64,000 nt of DNA, taken from NCBI GenBank assembly GCA_963717195.1, contig CAVQVR010000021.1, positions 1,054,001 through 1,118,000 of the forward strand. Direction: 5' to 3'. This DNA comes from JACDAE01 sp963717195 (GTDB lineage Bacteria; Chloroflexota; Ktedonobacteria; Ktedonobacterales; Ktedonobacteraceae). The translations under genes were made by a program, and so were the position numbers. Shown piece by piece: positions 8,629 to 16,744 of the stretch (position 1 is the first letter of the stretch; each line of letters opens with the position of its first letter). The notes beneath the pieces are model-generated. The model ran no database searches. It saw only the letters and a list, made by a program, of their open reading frames with translations, and was not told the DNA's origin.

Positions 8629-11016
8629 TTATGAACGAATCTCTTCAAGCATAGAAAGGTTGATGAAGAGATCGCAACTCTGGCGCAATGTAGCCGACAT
8701 CGCTTCGTCAAAGGCGGCTACTTCAACGCGTACACCATGGTCAGAGCAGTAATCGAGCATTGGCATAAAGTCGCTATCACCACTGACCAGTACGATGCAA
8801 TCGACCGCTCCTCCATCGACGAGGCGTACGACATCCATGCACAGGTCCAGATCCAGATCGGCTTTCTTGGCTCCGCTTGAGAATGTCTTGTAGTTCTTTG
8901 TTGTGATGCGATAGCCCAGGCCTTTTACCGCTTGCAAGAACATCTGCTCGTCACCCGCTTGAGGGCTGGTGGGGCAGTAGGCATGCGCGCGTACCAGACG
9001 GCGATTTCCACGCAGAAAGTCGAGCAGCCTGCCAAAGTCTACTGCGATACGCAGTGTACGGGCCGAGTAGAGCAAATTCGCCACGTCTACGAAGACACCT
9101 ACCCGTTCGGTTGATGGGAATGGTGGGAGCGAGACGGAGACATTGGTTGGTGCCTGGCTATTGCGGCGCAACTCGGCGACCATGCGATCCGTCTGTGTCT
9201 GAATTGCCTGCGAAATGGTGCTGGCGAAGTGATTCAGTGATGCCGATGATGGTCCAGACTCATGAGTACGGGCTGGTGGGTAGATTGGTGAACGCTGTGA
9301 CTCGGCGCGTGCCGTACGTCCATCGCGTGTTACAACGCTGCCACGTGCCGGGGAAGGCTCCGGTCCCATGAATGGTCCTGTTGTTTCATTGCCCTGGTTC
9401 ATCTGGCCGACTGTATAGCCGGAGACGATGTTATACTGATTGCCGTTCATTCCAGGCGTTGCTGGACGCTGTACAGCAGGGAGTGTTGAAGCAGCAGGCA
9501 ATATCGGTGTAACAGGTGGTATTGCAGCAGCTGGTGCTGGTTGCACAGGCGGCTGGATGATAGATGGCTGAACAACTGGCGTCTCGGTTTCTGCCGTTGA
9601 ACCATTGCTGCTTGTGCCTGGGCGATGTCTACGTCGCCGACGTGTACTTGCTTTTTGCAATTCAGAGTACTCCAATGGTGGAAGATCTTCTGGAGCGATC
9701 TCGTTTGATTGAGGAGTCGGCTCTGTATGAGAGGAAACGACATCAGGTGTAGATGTAGCCACTGGTTGCTCCTTTTGACGCTCTTGTCCTTGACGACGGC
9801 AATTCCGCTCATTTGTTGAAGACGTATTTGTACTCTCTGGAAGGACTGTCTCCTGTGGCAGCTTTTGTGCAGGTTGCTCTACAACCGGTGTTGCTGCTGC
9901 TGTGCTTTCTGCTTTGGCATTACTTGTGGCTGGTTTCGTTGTCGTTCCGGTAACTTCAGCATGCTGCTCGTTCCCCATCTGGGCAGTCTCTGCGTGTGTC
10001 AGTGTGCCGTGATTAGGTACGTCTTTCTCCCTGTTCTCTTCTGCACGTTGAGGTGCTGTTGCGGGAGATTGTATAGGAAGAGCACCCGTTGATCCCGTTG
10101 ATCCGTTTGTTGTACTGGCGGGGCGATCAAAGCGGTAGCGACGTGCTGGTTTGGGTTGTTCTGGCTCTCCGGTAACTTCTGTTGCGGCGACGTGCTCGGG
10201 TTGGGGTGTTGCGGCAGATATGACCGGCGTTTCAGAGGCTGCTGGTTCTGCTGCATTTGAAGGCGTTGCAGAACTGGTGATAGCTTCCTCTCGTAGATGG
10301 CGGCTACCGTGGCGTGGAACGCGCAGGCGAGTTGCAGGACGTAACAATGGCGACACTGCACGCTCTGGTACTGTAGGGGGAGCAGATACCTCTTTTACGG
10401 TCTCTTCTACTAACGGTTGTTGAGCTAAAGATGCGCTATCCCCTTCACTATCTGTTGCTGCTTCCACTGAAATTGTTTCTATGAGAAGGGGTACAACTTC
10501 TGGACTTAAAAGTTCAAATGGTTCAGTTTGTATTTCTTGCCGTGAGGCGTTTAAACGTGCCTCTTCAGCCTGACGAAATTCCTCCATAAAATCGGTAAAA
10601 GGACAAATCTCATCTTCATTTGTTTTTGATAGCGAAGTCTCATCGCTAGAAGAAGCTGTAACAACTTCTTCTAGGGGGATAGAATTGTTATATTCAGGCG
10701 TGGCTTCGCTATTGGTCGTGGCCTCAGGACTGGAAGCGTTCTGGGGCTGGTCTTCCTGCTCTGGTGTAACATGCTGCCCCTCTAGCTGTAGCATAGAAGC
10801 CTCGGAAACTGTGGGTGTTTCCTGGGTGGTCTCTGCTTGTGGCTCGACAGGAGTAGCAGGCTCATCAGAAGCGGGGATCCCGGTTAGGATCTCTGCCCCA
10901 TCAGGGGAAACGGTCTCAGAAGTAGAAGGCGCGACCGTGTTTTCTGGGGCAAGTTGATGCTCCACGACGGATGCATCCGCATCGCTGTGCTCATGATGAG
11001 TATTTTGTGTTGTCAC
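8629..11016 (-). CDS. NYN (LabA/PIN-like) nuclease-domain protein with a long disordered N-terminus
   Basis: A 795-aa protein. About residues 1-600 are low-complexity, rich in Ser, Thr, Glu, Pro and Ala with scattered RRRRRHRPG-type basic patches. The C-terminal ~160 residues form a NYN domain with the acidic residues expected for a PIN-type active site: FVDVANLLY (first Asp plus Asn), KKADLDLDLCMDVV and VLVSGDSDFMPML. NYN proteins are predicted RNases or RNA-processing factors. The start is a GTG at 11016 behind TGGAGAT. The gene stands alone, with a 400-bp repeat-bearing gap upstream. The disordered region suggests a scaffold or RNA-binding role, by inference only. Confidence 0.8.
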   Translation of the reverse strand: MTTQNTHHEHSDADASVVEHQLAPENTVAPSTSETVSPDGAEILTGIPASDEPATPVEPQAETTQETPTVSEASMLQLEGQHVTPEQEDQPQNASSPEATTNSEATPEYNNSIPLEEVVTASSSDETSLSKTNEDEICPFTDFMEEFRQAEEARLNASRQEIQTEPFELLSPEVVPLLIETISVEAATDSEGDSASLAQQPLVEETVKEVSAPPTVPERAVSPLLRPATRLRVPRHGSRHLREEAITSSATPSNAAEPAASETPVISAATPQPEHVAATEVTGEPEQPKPARRYRFDRPASTTNGSTGSTGALPIQSPATAPQRAEENREKDVPNHGTLTHAETAQMGNEQHAEVTGTTTKPATSNAKAESTAAATPVVEQPAQKLPQETVLPESTNTSSTNERNCRRQGQERQKEQPVATSTPDVVSSHTEPTPQSNEIAPEDLPPLEYSELQKASTRRRRRHRPGTSSNGSTAETETPVVQPSIIQPPVQPAPAAAIPPVTPILPAASTLPAVQRPATPGMNGNQYNIVSGYTVGQMNQGNETTGPFMGPEPSPARGSVVTRDGRTARAESQRSPIYPPARTHESGPSSASLNHFASTISQAIQTQTDRMVAELRRNSQAPTNVSVSLPPFPSTERVGVFVDVANLLYSARTLRIAVDFGRLLDFLRGNRRLVRAHAYCPTSPQAGDEQMFLQAVKGLGYRITTKNYKTFSSGAKKADLDLDLCMDVVRLVDGGAVDCIVLVSGDSDFMPMLDYCSDHGVRVEVAAFDEAMSATLRQSCDLFINLSMLEEIRS

Positions 11017-11412
11017 TAAGATCTCCAGTCTCAGTCGTTACGAACCGGAGCGCAGGATAGTACTATAGAGTATGTTCGACTGAAGATAGTTGGGGCGAAC
11101 AGTGTGCTCTGACCTTTTCCAGCTTTATGCCGGTCCATCCGCACTTACAATCAGCGGAGTAAGGACGTTTTGTAAAGCAGGGCGGTTTTATCCATGGTGC
11201 CGTCTGGCGGTTTTATCATGGTGCCGTTTGACAGGTTTATAAATGCGCCCCTACGTACATGCATGGGATGGTTTTATCCATGGTGCCGTTTGACGGGCGT
11301 ATAGATTGCGCCCCTACATTTGCTTTATGTATGGGCACATAAACGTTGCCCTTACAGTATCCTCGGCAGTTTTCTGCGCTATAATGCTTCTCGGTTCGAT
11401 CTTGTCTTGTTT
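11017..11412. repeat. Intergenic region with degenerate tandem and dispersed repeats
   Basis: Contains three imperfect copies of a GGTTTTATCCATGGTGCCGT-like unit (near 11185, 11208 and 11270) and copies of the dispersed ATxxGCGCCCCTAC motif (near 11240-11257 and 11300-11315), plus a weaker one near 11330-11358. No gene is supported. Confidence 0.6.
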
Positions 11413-12201
11413 TTACTCTTGGTGTACACCACCACTGAACGGTGGAACAATGGTGGACACAGGACGAACATCAGGTTCTCTAGTCTCGTTCGTTCCTACC
11501 ATATCAGGCAGTTGACGATTGTTGGTGCCGGTATCTTGTTGGGCGGTGGTTGTGGATGCAAGCTCTCGTTTTCCCACAGCCTGGCGCGTTGCACGCCAGA
11601 TAGAGAAGATGCGTTCCACGGCAGTCACATTTGAAAAGACGGCCAGTAAGGCCAGTACCCAGATCCAGATACCAGTACTTGTAAAGATTAGTCCGATAGC
11701 CAGTAGAATGACACGTTCAGGGCGGGCGAGCAGTCCAGTTTTACATTCAAGCCCCAATCCTTCGGCGCGGGCTTTGGTATAACTGACCATTAATGAACCC
11801 AACAGCGCAATATAAACGAAGGTGATCATCCAGATCTGTTCATGTGGCATCGGCCAGTGGGGATCTTGGAGGCCCGGATGCTGCAATGCATAATAGAGCA
11901 GACCAAAGAGAATAATTCCTTCTGAATAGCGATCAAGTGTCGAGTCTAAAAATGCACCAAAGGTTGTGGCTGCATTACGGACGCGTGCCATCGCTCCATC
12001 AAACATGTCAAAGATGCCAGCAAAAAGCACCAGCCAACCTCCAATAGATATGTACCCTTGAGCAATTACTATCGCTGTCAGTCCACTGAGCAGCAACCCT
12101 ATTACGGTTAACATATTTGGAGTAATACCCAGTCCAGACAATGGCTTTATAATCAATGTGACCAGGTATCTGGCTCGTTGCTGTATGCGTCTGCTAAACA
12201 T
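11413..12201 (-). CDS. CDP-alcohol phosphatidyltransferase (PgsA/PIP-synthase-like)
   Basis: Integral membrane enzyme that transfers a phosphatidyl group from CDP-diacylglycerol to an alcohol acceptor in phospholipid synthesis. The family motif D-G-x2-A-R-x8-G-x3-D-x3-D is present as DGAMARVRNAATTFGAFLD followed by STLDR (about residues 67-90). Six hydrophobic segments are spread over residues 20-200. A polar C-terminal tail of ~60 residues extends beyond the core. The alcohol substrate (glycerol phosphate or inositol phosphate) cannot be told from sequence alone. ATG at 12201 behind AGGA. Confidence 0.85.
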   Translation of the reverse strand: MFSRRIQQRARYLVTLIIKPLSGLGITPNMLTVIGLLLSGLTAIVIAQGYISIGGWLVLFAGIFDMFDGAMARVRNAATTFGAFLDSTLDRYSEGIILFGLLYYALQHPGLQDPHWPMPHEQIWMITFVYIALLGSLMVSYTKARAEGLGLECKTGLLARPERVILLAIGLIFTSTGIWIWVLALLAVFSNVTAVERIFSIWRATRQAVGKRELASTTTAQQDTGTNNRQLPDMVGTNETREPDVRPVSTIVPPFSGGVHQE

Positions 12202-12293
12202 ATTCCTATTGTATCACACCTGGCCCTTCAGGACTAGCTCTTTTCTAAGAATTTCTGTTTTTTGGTAAAGATTGCCTATGAGACAGGCAGCCG

Positions 12294-12342
12294 GGATAAA
12301 AAAGACTGCGTTATTTACGAACGTACTCGTATAACGCAGTCT
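12294..12342 (-). terminator. Intrinsic terminator of the PHP-domain gene
   Basis: Inverted repeat AGACTGCGTTAT (12303-12314) / ATAACGCAGTCT (12331-12342). On the minus strand it is followed by a run of six T, 38 bp beyond the stop of the 12380-13141 gene. Confidence 0.8.
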
Positions 12343-12379
12343 CGAGATGATAGTAACAATCTGTATGTCACTGGTTGGA

Positions 12380-13141
12380 TCAGGCGATTGCTTGTATCTG
12401 ATGCCCCTGCCGCCCTTGTTTGCTCACTCTATAGCGTACCCAACGAACATAATCCTGTACGTTCCACAATTTGCCGCCTGGAGCACTCAAACCATTTTCT
12501 ATAGATTTCCGGATATCCTGAGCGCTTTTTCCTTCAAACCAGGTCATTCCGCTGCCGATAGAATTTAATGTGTGGGCATCGCTATTACCAAGTTCTGATA
12601 GCCCATAAACATCACGGTTGACGCTCATTGCGACTTGATTAGCATAAATGCCACAGAAGCTTGCGTTCCATGTCTCGATTCCATCAAGCCATACATCTTT
12701 GCTTGCATGGATGCGGTCCATTACTTCACGTTGACAGCTATGACGGAAGAGTCGGTGTAAAGGATGTGCAATGACTGCGAGACCCCCCTGCTCGTGAATC
12801 AGGTCGATGCTGCGCTCTACGCTTAAGCCGGGAGGAATGCGTTTTTCTATAAACAATCCTAGCAGATGCCCCTCATTTGTGCTCACCTCTTCGCCTACAA
12901 TGAAATCAAAACGGTATGAGCCTTTTGCCCAGAGATCGCGTGCACGCAATGATCCCTCAATAACATCATGGTCGGTGATGGCAATAACATCCAGATTCGT
13001 TTTGTTTTGAACGTGATCGAGGATCTCTTCAATCGTCGCAATGCCATCACTGTAGCTGCTATGCATGTGCAGGTCAGCCCTTCCACGCTTTCCTGCATAA
13101 TATGCCTGCCAGGCTGTCATTTGTTTACGCTTACTCAGCAT
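12380..13141 (-). CDS. PHP-domain metal-dependent phosphoesterase
   Basis: A 253-aa protein with the four PHP motifs: ADLHMHSSYSDG (motif I, about residues 22-33), AITDHD (motif II), VIAHPLH (motif III) and GNSDAH (motif IV, near 190). Such stand-alone YciV/TrpH-like proteins hydrolyse phosphate esters, including 3'-phosphoadenosine phosphates or short RNA. ATG at 13141 with AGGA upstream. Monocistronic, ended by the terminator at 12294-12342. Substrate not assignable from sequence. Confidence 0.85.
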   Translation of the reverse strand: MLSKRKQMTAWQAYYAGKRGRADLHMHSSYSDGIATIEEILDHVQNKTNLDVIAITDHDVIEGSLRARDLWAKGSYRFDFIVGEEVSTNEGHLLGLFIEKRIPPGLSVERSIDLIHEQGGLAVIAHPLHRLFRHSCQREVMDRIHASKDVWLDGIETWNASFCGIYANQVAMSVNRDVYGLSELGNSDAHTLNSIGSGMTWFEGKSAQDIRKSIENGLSAPGGKLWNVQDYVRWVRYRVSKQGRQGHQIQAIA

Positions 13142-13421
13142 TGCTGTTCCTGCTGATGGATTTCAGGGTGGCTGGTTACGTTCTTAAGTTCAGTTGTTGT
13201 CATGTAGCTCCTCTGCATTTGTATATATGCTGACCTTTAACTTCCTTACTGTACTGTAAATCTAACATAGATGTGTTAAAGATCAGGCTTAACTCTTTGT
13301 AATTGCAGTATTAAGAGATAATACGCCATGCCAGAATGGTAATGTTTACAAAATTGTAAAATATGGTGCTCGCTGGGGACGATAGAACCGCATTCCATCT
13401 GTGGTGTAGTAGTATCGTCGT

Positions 13422-13766
13422 TCAATCCTCCAGAGCCGCGTCCGCCTCTATCAATGCGGAGCCGACAAGAGGTGCCTCTATGAGTATTGCCGGATCAACG
13501 AGGTTCTCTAACCGTTGCAAACACAGTTGAAAGCGCTGCATATTAAGAGAGCAATGGACCTGGCGGCCGGATCGACGTGTCTCAATCAGGCCCGCACGTC
13601 GCAGTTTACGTAAATGCCATGAAACGAGCGGCTGGCTGAGATTCAACATGTCCGTAAGGTCGGTAACCGTGACTTCGTTATGCCGGGCAAGGTAGTAGAC
13701 GATGGTGAGCCGGGCTATGTCGGCCAGGGCCTTCGTCATAAGTTTGAGTTCGCGCCAGTCGTTCAT
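13422..13766 (-). CDS. ArsR-family winged-helix transcriptional regulator
   Basis: A 114-aa winged-helix protein. Helix-turn-helix segment VTVTDLTDMLNLSQPLVSWHLRKLRRAGLI (about residues 31-60) is followed by the wing ETRRSGRQVHCSLN. No clear metal-binding Cys cluster, so the inducer is unknown. ATG at 13766 behind AGGGAG. An inverted repeat upstream (13797-13831) may be its own operator. The gap 13142-13421 downstream holds a near-palindromic TTTACA-AAAT-TGTAAA near 13345. Confidence 0.85.
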   Translation of the reverse strand: MNDWRELKLMTKALADIARLTIVYYLARHNEVTVTDLTDMLNLSQPLVSWHLRKLRRAGLIETRRSGRQVHCSLNMQRFQLCLQRLENLVDPAILIEAPLVGSALIEADAALED

Positions 13767-13796
13767 GGACTCCCTGCTATTGATGTTAAGCGACTC

Positions 13797-13831
13797 ATAT
13801 AAAGATTCGTTTCATAAATTTCTGTTTATAT
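13797..13831. promoter_or_regulatory. Candidate ArsR operator
   Basis: Inverted repeat ATATAAA (13797-13803) / TTTATAT (13825-13831) about 30 bp upstream of the ArsR-family start codon, in AT-rich DNA. Autoregulation is inferred from the position. Confidence 0.35.
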
Positions 13832-13934
13832 CTTAGTGTCTTTCCAGGCAAATGTCAAGGGTGTAGGAATTACTGGCTGTAAAACTTTCCTCAATAGTAT
13901 TTATCGGCTTTTTTGCTGTAAGCAACATTAAAAA

Positions 13935-13964
13935 TTAACCCCCTCTTCTAGAAGAGGGGGTTAA
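13935..13964 (-). terminator. 30-bp perfect palindrome terminating the tRNA-Lys unit
   Basis: The half-site TTAACCCCCTCTTCT meets its exact complement, giving a tight hairpin directly after the 3' end of tRNA-Lys on the minus strand. A T-rich stretch follows (TTAATTTTTAA). Confidence 0.8.
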
Positions 13965-13970
13965 AATGGG

Positions 13971-14602
13971 TGGGTGACCAGGGAGTCGAACCCTGAACCT
14001 AGCGAGTGAAGTAGAAAGCTTGACGCTTTATTAAAGCGTCTTCCACTGTCCCTTCCCGAACCGGACTTGCACCTTTCAGCGCATCCGGCTCTCCAGAAGC
14101 AAGAGCTTCCTGTACCCCTTCCCCGTGTCTCAGCCATTACGCTGAGCGTTTGAGTACTATGGGTACTCCGTCGCCATGCGTCTTATGACGTTTAGGCGAT
14201 CCCCAAGTTACATTTCTACTTTTGGTCCGTATGTAGGTTCCCCGTACGTCCGTTTCCTTGAAGGTGGTCCTGACAAAGGCTTTATTGATGCTCTTAATCT
14301 ACCATCAATAACATCAGGATTGAGAAACACTGTTCTCACCGGGCTGCGTTCACCCGCCTGGACTAGGGTTCAAGCAATCAGCCTTAACCATGTACGGCCT
14401 GGCTGCCTGTTCTCCTGACTCTACTAAAGAGTCTGAACAGACTTTTAAACAACATGCTATTGTTCCCTCGCACCTTTCGGCTGAAGGTAAGTTGCCGCTT
14501 TACTCACATTGCCCTAGTGAGACTGCACTCTGCAGTAAAAAGTAGAATGCCTCGTTGGGCGCACTTTAAGAGTCGCTTGCTCTGCCATTGAGCTAGTCAC
14601 CC
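13971..14602 (-). tRNA. tRNA-Lys(CTT) interrupted by an intron in the anticodon loop
   Basis: Exon 1 (14602 down to 14566) gives acceptor GGGTGAC, TA, D arm GCTC-AATGGCA-GAGC, anticodon stem AGCGA and loop CTCTTAA with anticodon CTT. Exon 2 (14005 down to 13971) gives anticodon stem TCGCT, variable loop, T arm AGGG-TTCGACT-CCCT, acceptor GTCACCC and discriminator A. Both halves pair perfectly across the ~560-nt gap (AGCGA/TCGCT; GGGTGAC/GTCACCC). The spliced RNA would be a normal 72-nt tRNA before CCA addition. The anticodon plus neighbours is exactly the sequence complementary to the intron's EBS1 loop. The gene lies 56 bp downstream of the endonuclease-like gene on the same strand. Confidence 0.88.
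14006..14565 (-). mobile_element. ORF-less group II intron in tRNA-Lys(CTT)
   Basis: About 560 nt, on the minus strand. The 5' end carries the group II consensus GTGCG (from 14564). Domain V is near the 3' end: an 8-bp lower helix GAGCCGGA/TCCGGTTC containing the AGC triad, a two-base AG bulge and an upper helix capped by GAAA. Domain VI follows with a hairpin GACGCTTT-AAT-AAAGCGTC, an unpaired A 7 nt from the 3' end, and the intron ends in AC. EBS1: the loop of a 9-bp hairpin (14282-14311) contains TTAAGAG (intron sense, 14297-14291), complementary to the exon 1 end CTCTTAA; the A just 5' of it can pair with the first exon 2 base T. There is no reverse transcriptase or maturase frame. The exact 5' junction is uncertain by one base: pairing favours a cut after CTCTTAA, while the GTGCG consensus begins one base later. 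Confidence 0.85.
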
Positions 14603-14658
14603 GTGTTTGTGGGATGATAATATCATAAGCCAGTGGCTTCGTCAAGCACTTCGGGTAC

Positions 14659-15096
14659 TTATAATTCATAGTCCTGTGCCCAACGTATATTTTTCTCCTG
14701 GTTATTCTTTGTTGGGCTTAACCTGAGCATAGCTTGAGTAATGCCCACGGCATCCACTGGTACGAGGTACACTTTTCCAGATTGCTCTATGTAGACTGCG
14801 AAAAAGTTAATTTGCCCTCTATAATGTCTCCATCCTTTTTGATTAGCTGTATGATTATAGCTGCTGGCTGTAGCAAATGTGATAACAGTTTGTTCTTTGT
14901 TCAGCCAACCCGTTTTGCACTGTACTCGCCAAAATCCTCCATCAGCATCCTCTATTACTAAGTCGTATCGATGATTTTTTCCATAGGGGTTGAGCACTAC
15001 ATAGCCTGATTGCAAGAGGCGGGTAACAATTGCTGCTTCACTGATATCACCTGTTTTATCAGTATGTCTCTTCGGGCGAAAATTTTCCATTGTCAT
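14659..15096 (-). CDS. PD-(D/E)XK homing-endonuclease-like protein
   Basis: A 145-aa protein with the layout of the group I intron-associated PD-(D/E)XK endonuclease family (the I-Ssp6803I type). GDISEAAIVTRLLQSGYVVL gives an N-terminal helix with Glu20. NPYGKNHRYDLVIE gives catalytic Asp45, and FWRVQCKTGWL gives the Q-x-K variant (Gln59, Lys61) of the E-x-K motif. It ends 56 bp upstream of tRNA-Lys on the same strand and lies outside the intron. Known relatives are homing endonucleases that cut tRNA genes; here a role in homing at the neighbouring tRNA is an inference. It could also be an unrelated free-standing nuclease of the same superfamily. Confidence 0.7.
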   Translation of the reverse strand: MTMENFRPKRHTDKTGDISEAAIVTRLLQSGYVVLNPYGKNHRYDLVIEDADGGFWRVQCKTGWLNKEQTVITFATASSYNHTANQKGWRHYRGQINFFAVYIEQSGKVYLVPVDAVGITQAMLRLSPTKNNQEKNIRWAQDYEL

Positions 15097-15289
15097 TTAA
15101 AATAACGGTCCCCATTTTGAGAGCCTCTCATTTGTAGCTCGTCTCGTCTCCGCAGCCGCTTTTCGTAAGCCAGTATAGCAGAGAGGCGTGAAATTGAAAA
15201 GATCGGTTTTTTTGCGTGTTTGCAGTATTTTAATAAAAAGAGTGATTTAATGCAATATTGGCAAGGGTAATTACGCTGAATAGCATATG

Positions 15290-16744
15290 CTAAGCATGAG
15301 CTAACGGTAGTGTAAATGTGATGGTAGTGCCCTGTCCAGGGTTGCTCTCTGCCCATATGTTTCCTCCATGGGCGGTGATGATGGCTTTGACGATGGAGAG
15401 GCCGAGTCCGCTGCCACCGGTCGTTCTTGTACGAGAACGATCAGCACGGTAGAAGCGCTCAAAGATATGGGGCAGGTCAGCGGAGTCGATGCCTATACCG
15501 GTATCGCGAACCTGAGTATAGAGTGCATTTTCTTTGCTATATGCTCGAATACTGATGCTACCACCAGCTAGCGTATGGCGGCGTGCATTATCGAGTAAAT
15601 TGAGCAGAACTTGAGTAATACGGTCACTATCGGCAAGAGCCAGAGGCGTTTCAGGTGCAATTTCGTTGTGAAGGGTAATGTTCATCTGTTCACATTCTGG
15701 TCGAATAACATTCAGCGTTTCTTCGACCAGTGTATGCATGTCAAGTGGTGCCAGGTCAAGTTGGGCATGCCCTGCTTCTAATGAGGACATTTGTTGCAGG
15801 TCTTTAACCAGACGGCGCAGGCGTTGCACTTCGCGCCCGATACGTTGTGCCGTTTCCTGACGTGCTTCTGCATCGGTGATGACTTCATCGGCCAGAGCTT
15901 CGCTAAAGCCCTGAATAGCGGTCAGGGGAGTGGCAAGATCATGCGCAATATTAGCGATCAGATCGCGGCGTGCTTGCTCCTGGCGACGTAGCTCGTTTAC
16001 ATCAGCCTCGATAGTATTTGCCATATCATTGAAGGTGCTGGCGAGACGTCCCAGTTCATCTTGCGTTTTGGGTGTCACTACGCGCTGTGTATATTTCCCC
16101 TGCTTCATCTGCTCTGCTGCTAATGTCAGGGATTCGAGTGGTTGTGTGAGGCGACGAGCGAACAGGAAGCTGAAGATAATGACAAGCACTGCCACAATGA
16201 GCCCGGCTATAAAAATCGCCAAATTGGCCTGTTGAGAAAAATATTGCGCGATTGCGGGCGTGGTCAGGAGCATGGCACCGATAAGCTGACCATTATAGTT
16301 TTTTACTGGCACACATACGTAGAGCGATGAGAAGGTGGTACTATCAGCTACCATCTGTATTGTTCCATCAGTCTCCTTGTTTTTACTTAGCGTCTCTGAA
16401 AATGCACTCGTCAGCGTTGGATCATTGCAACTCTGTTGTTTCAAAAACTGTAACCCACTACAAGTCCGGCTTCCCTGAGTATCTACAAAAGCAAAGAGTA
16501 CGGGATCGTCAGGTGCTATTCTAATCATGGGAGTGTCATTATGGAAGGAAGCAAATACAATCTGGTTCGCACGAAATTGTGCTTGTTGCCTTAGTCCTTC
16601 AAGTTGTGTGTTGTTAAAGTAATTTTGTACAGCAATAGCGACGGCGATAGCAAGGATGAGGATCGCTCCCAGTGCGACTGCAAGGTAACTTAGAACAAGC
16701 TTCAGACGAAGGCTCAGATTTGAGAGTGAGAAGTGCCTGTTCAT
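15290..16744 (-). CDS. HAMP-containing sensor histidine kinase
   Basis: A 484-aa membrane kinase. TM1 about residues 14-36, extracytoplasmic sensor domain (about 37-175, with a Cys pair in SRTCSGLQFLKQQSC), TM2 about 176-197, HAMP (RRLTQPLESL onward), HisKA with H-box IAHDLATPL (phospho-His about 269), N-box LLNLLDNARRH, G1 DTGIGI, F-box FERFYRAD and G2 GGSGLGLSIVK. It directly abuts the response regulator gene: the regulator's TAG stop is immediately followed by the kinase ATG, with GGAGAG overlapping the regulator's end, so the two are translationally coupled. The ligand is unknown. Confidence 0.93.
   Translation of the reverse strand: MNRHFSLSNLSLRLKLVLSYLAVALGAILILAIAVAIAVQNYFNNTQLEGLRQQAQFRANQIVFASFHNDTPMIRIAPDDPVLFAFVDTQGSRTCSGLQFLKQQSCNDPTLTSAFSETLSKNKETDGTIQMVADSTTFSSLYVCVPVKNYNGQLIGAMLLTTPAIAQYFSQQANLAIFIAGLIVAVLVIIFSFLFARRLTQPLESLTLAAEQMKQGKYTQRVVTPKTQDELGRLASTFNDMANTIEADVNELRRQEQARRDLIANIAHDLATPLTAIQGFSEALADEVITDAEARQETAQRIGREVQRLRRLVKDLQQMSSLEAGHAQLDLAPLDMHTLVEETLNVIRPECEQMNITLHNEIAPETPLALADSDRITQVLLNLLDNARRHTLAGGSISIRAYSKENALYTQVRDTGIGIDSADLPHIFERFYRADRSRTRTTGGSGLGLSIVKAIITAHGGNIWAESNPGQGTTITFTLPLAHA

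Noticed and set aside
11185..11358. CRISPR array
   Set aside because: The repeats are degenerate, irregularly spaced and few; no cas genes are nearby.
14176..14418. 80-codon open frame on the plus strand within the intron region
   Set aside because: It is antisense to the structured intron domains and has no ribosome-binding site or known domain.
13971..14602. Group I intron as the element in tRNA-Lys
   Set aside because: The domain V hairpin, GTGCG start and EBS1 loop are group II features; no group I P7/P3 core or 3'-terminal G was seen.
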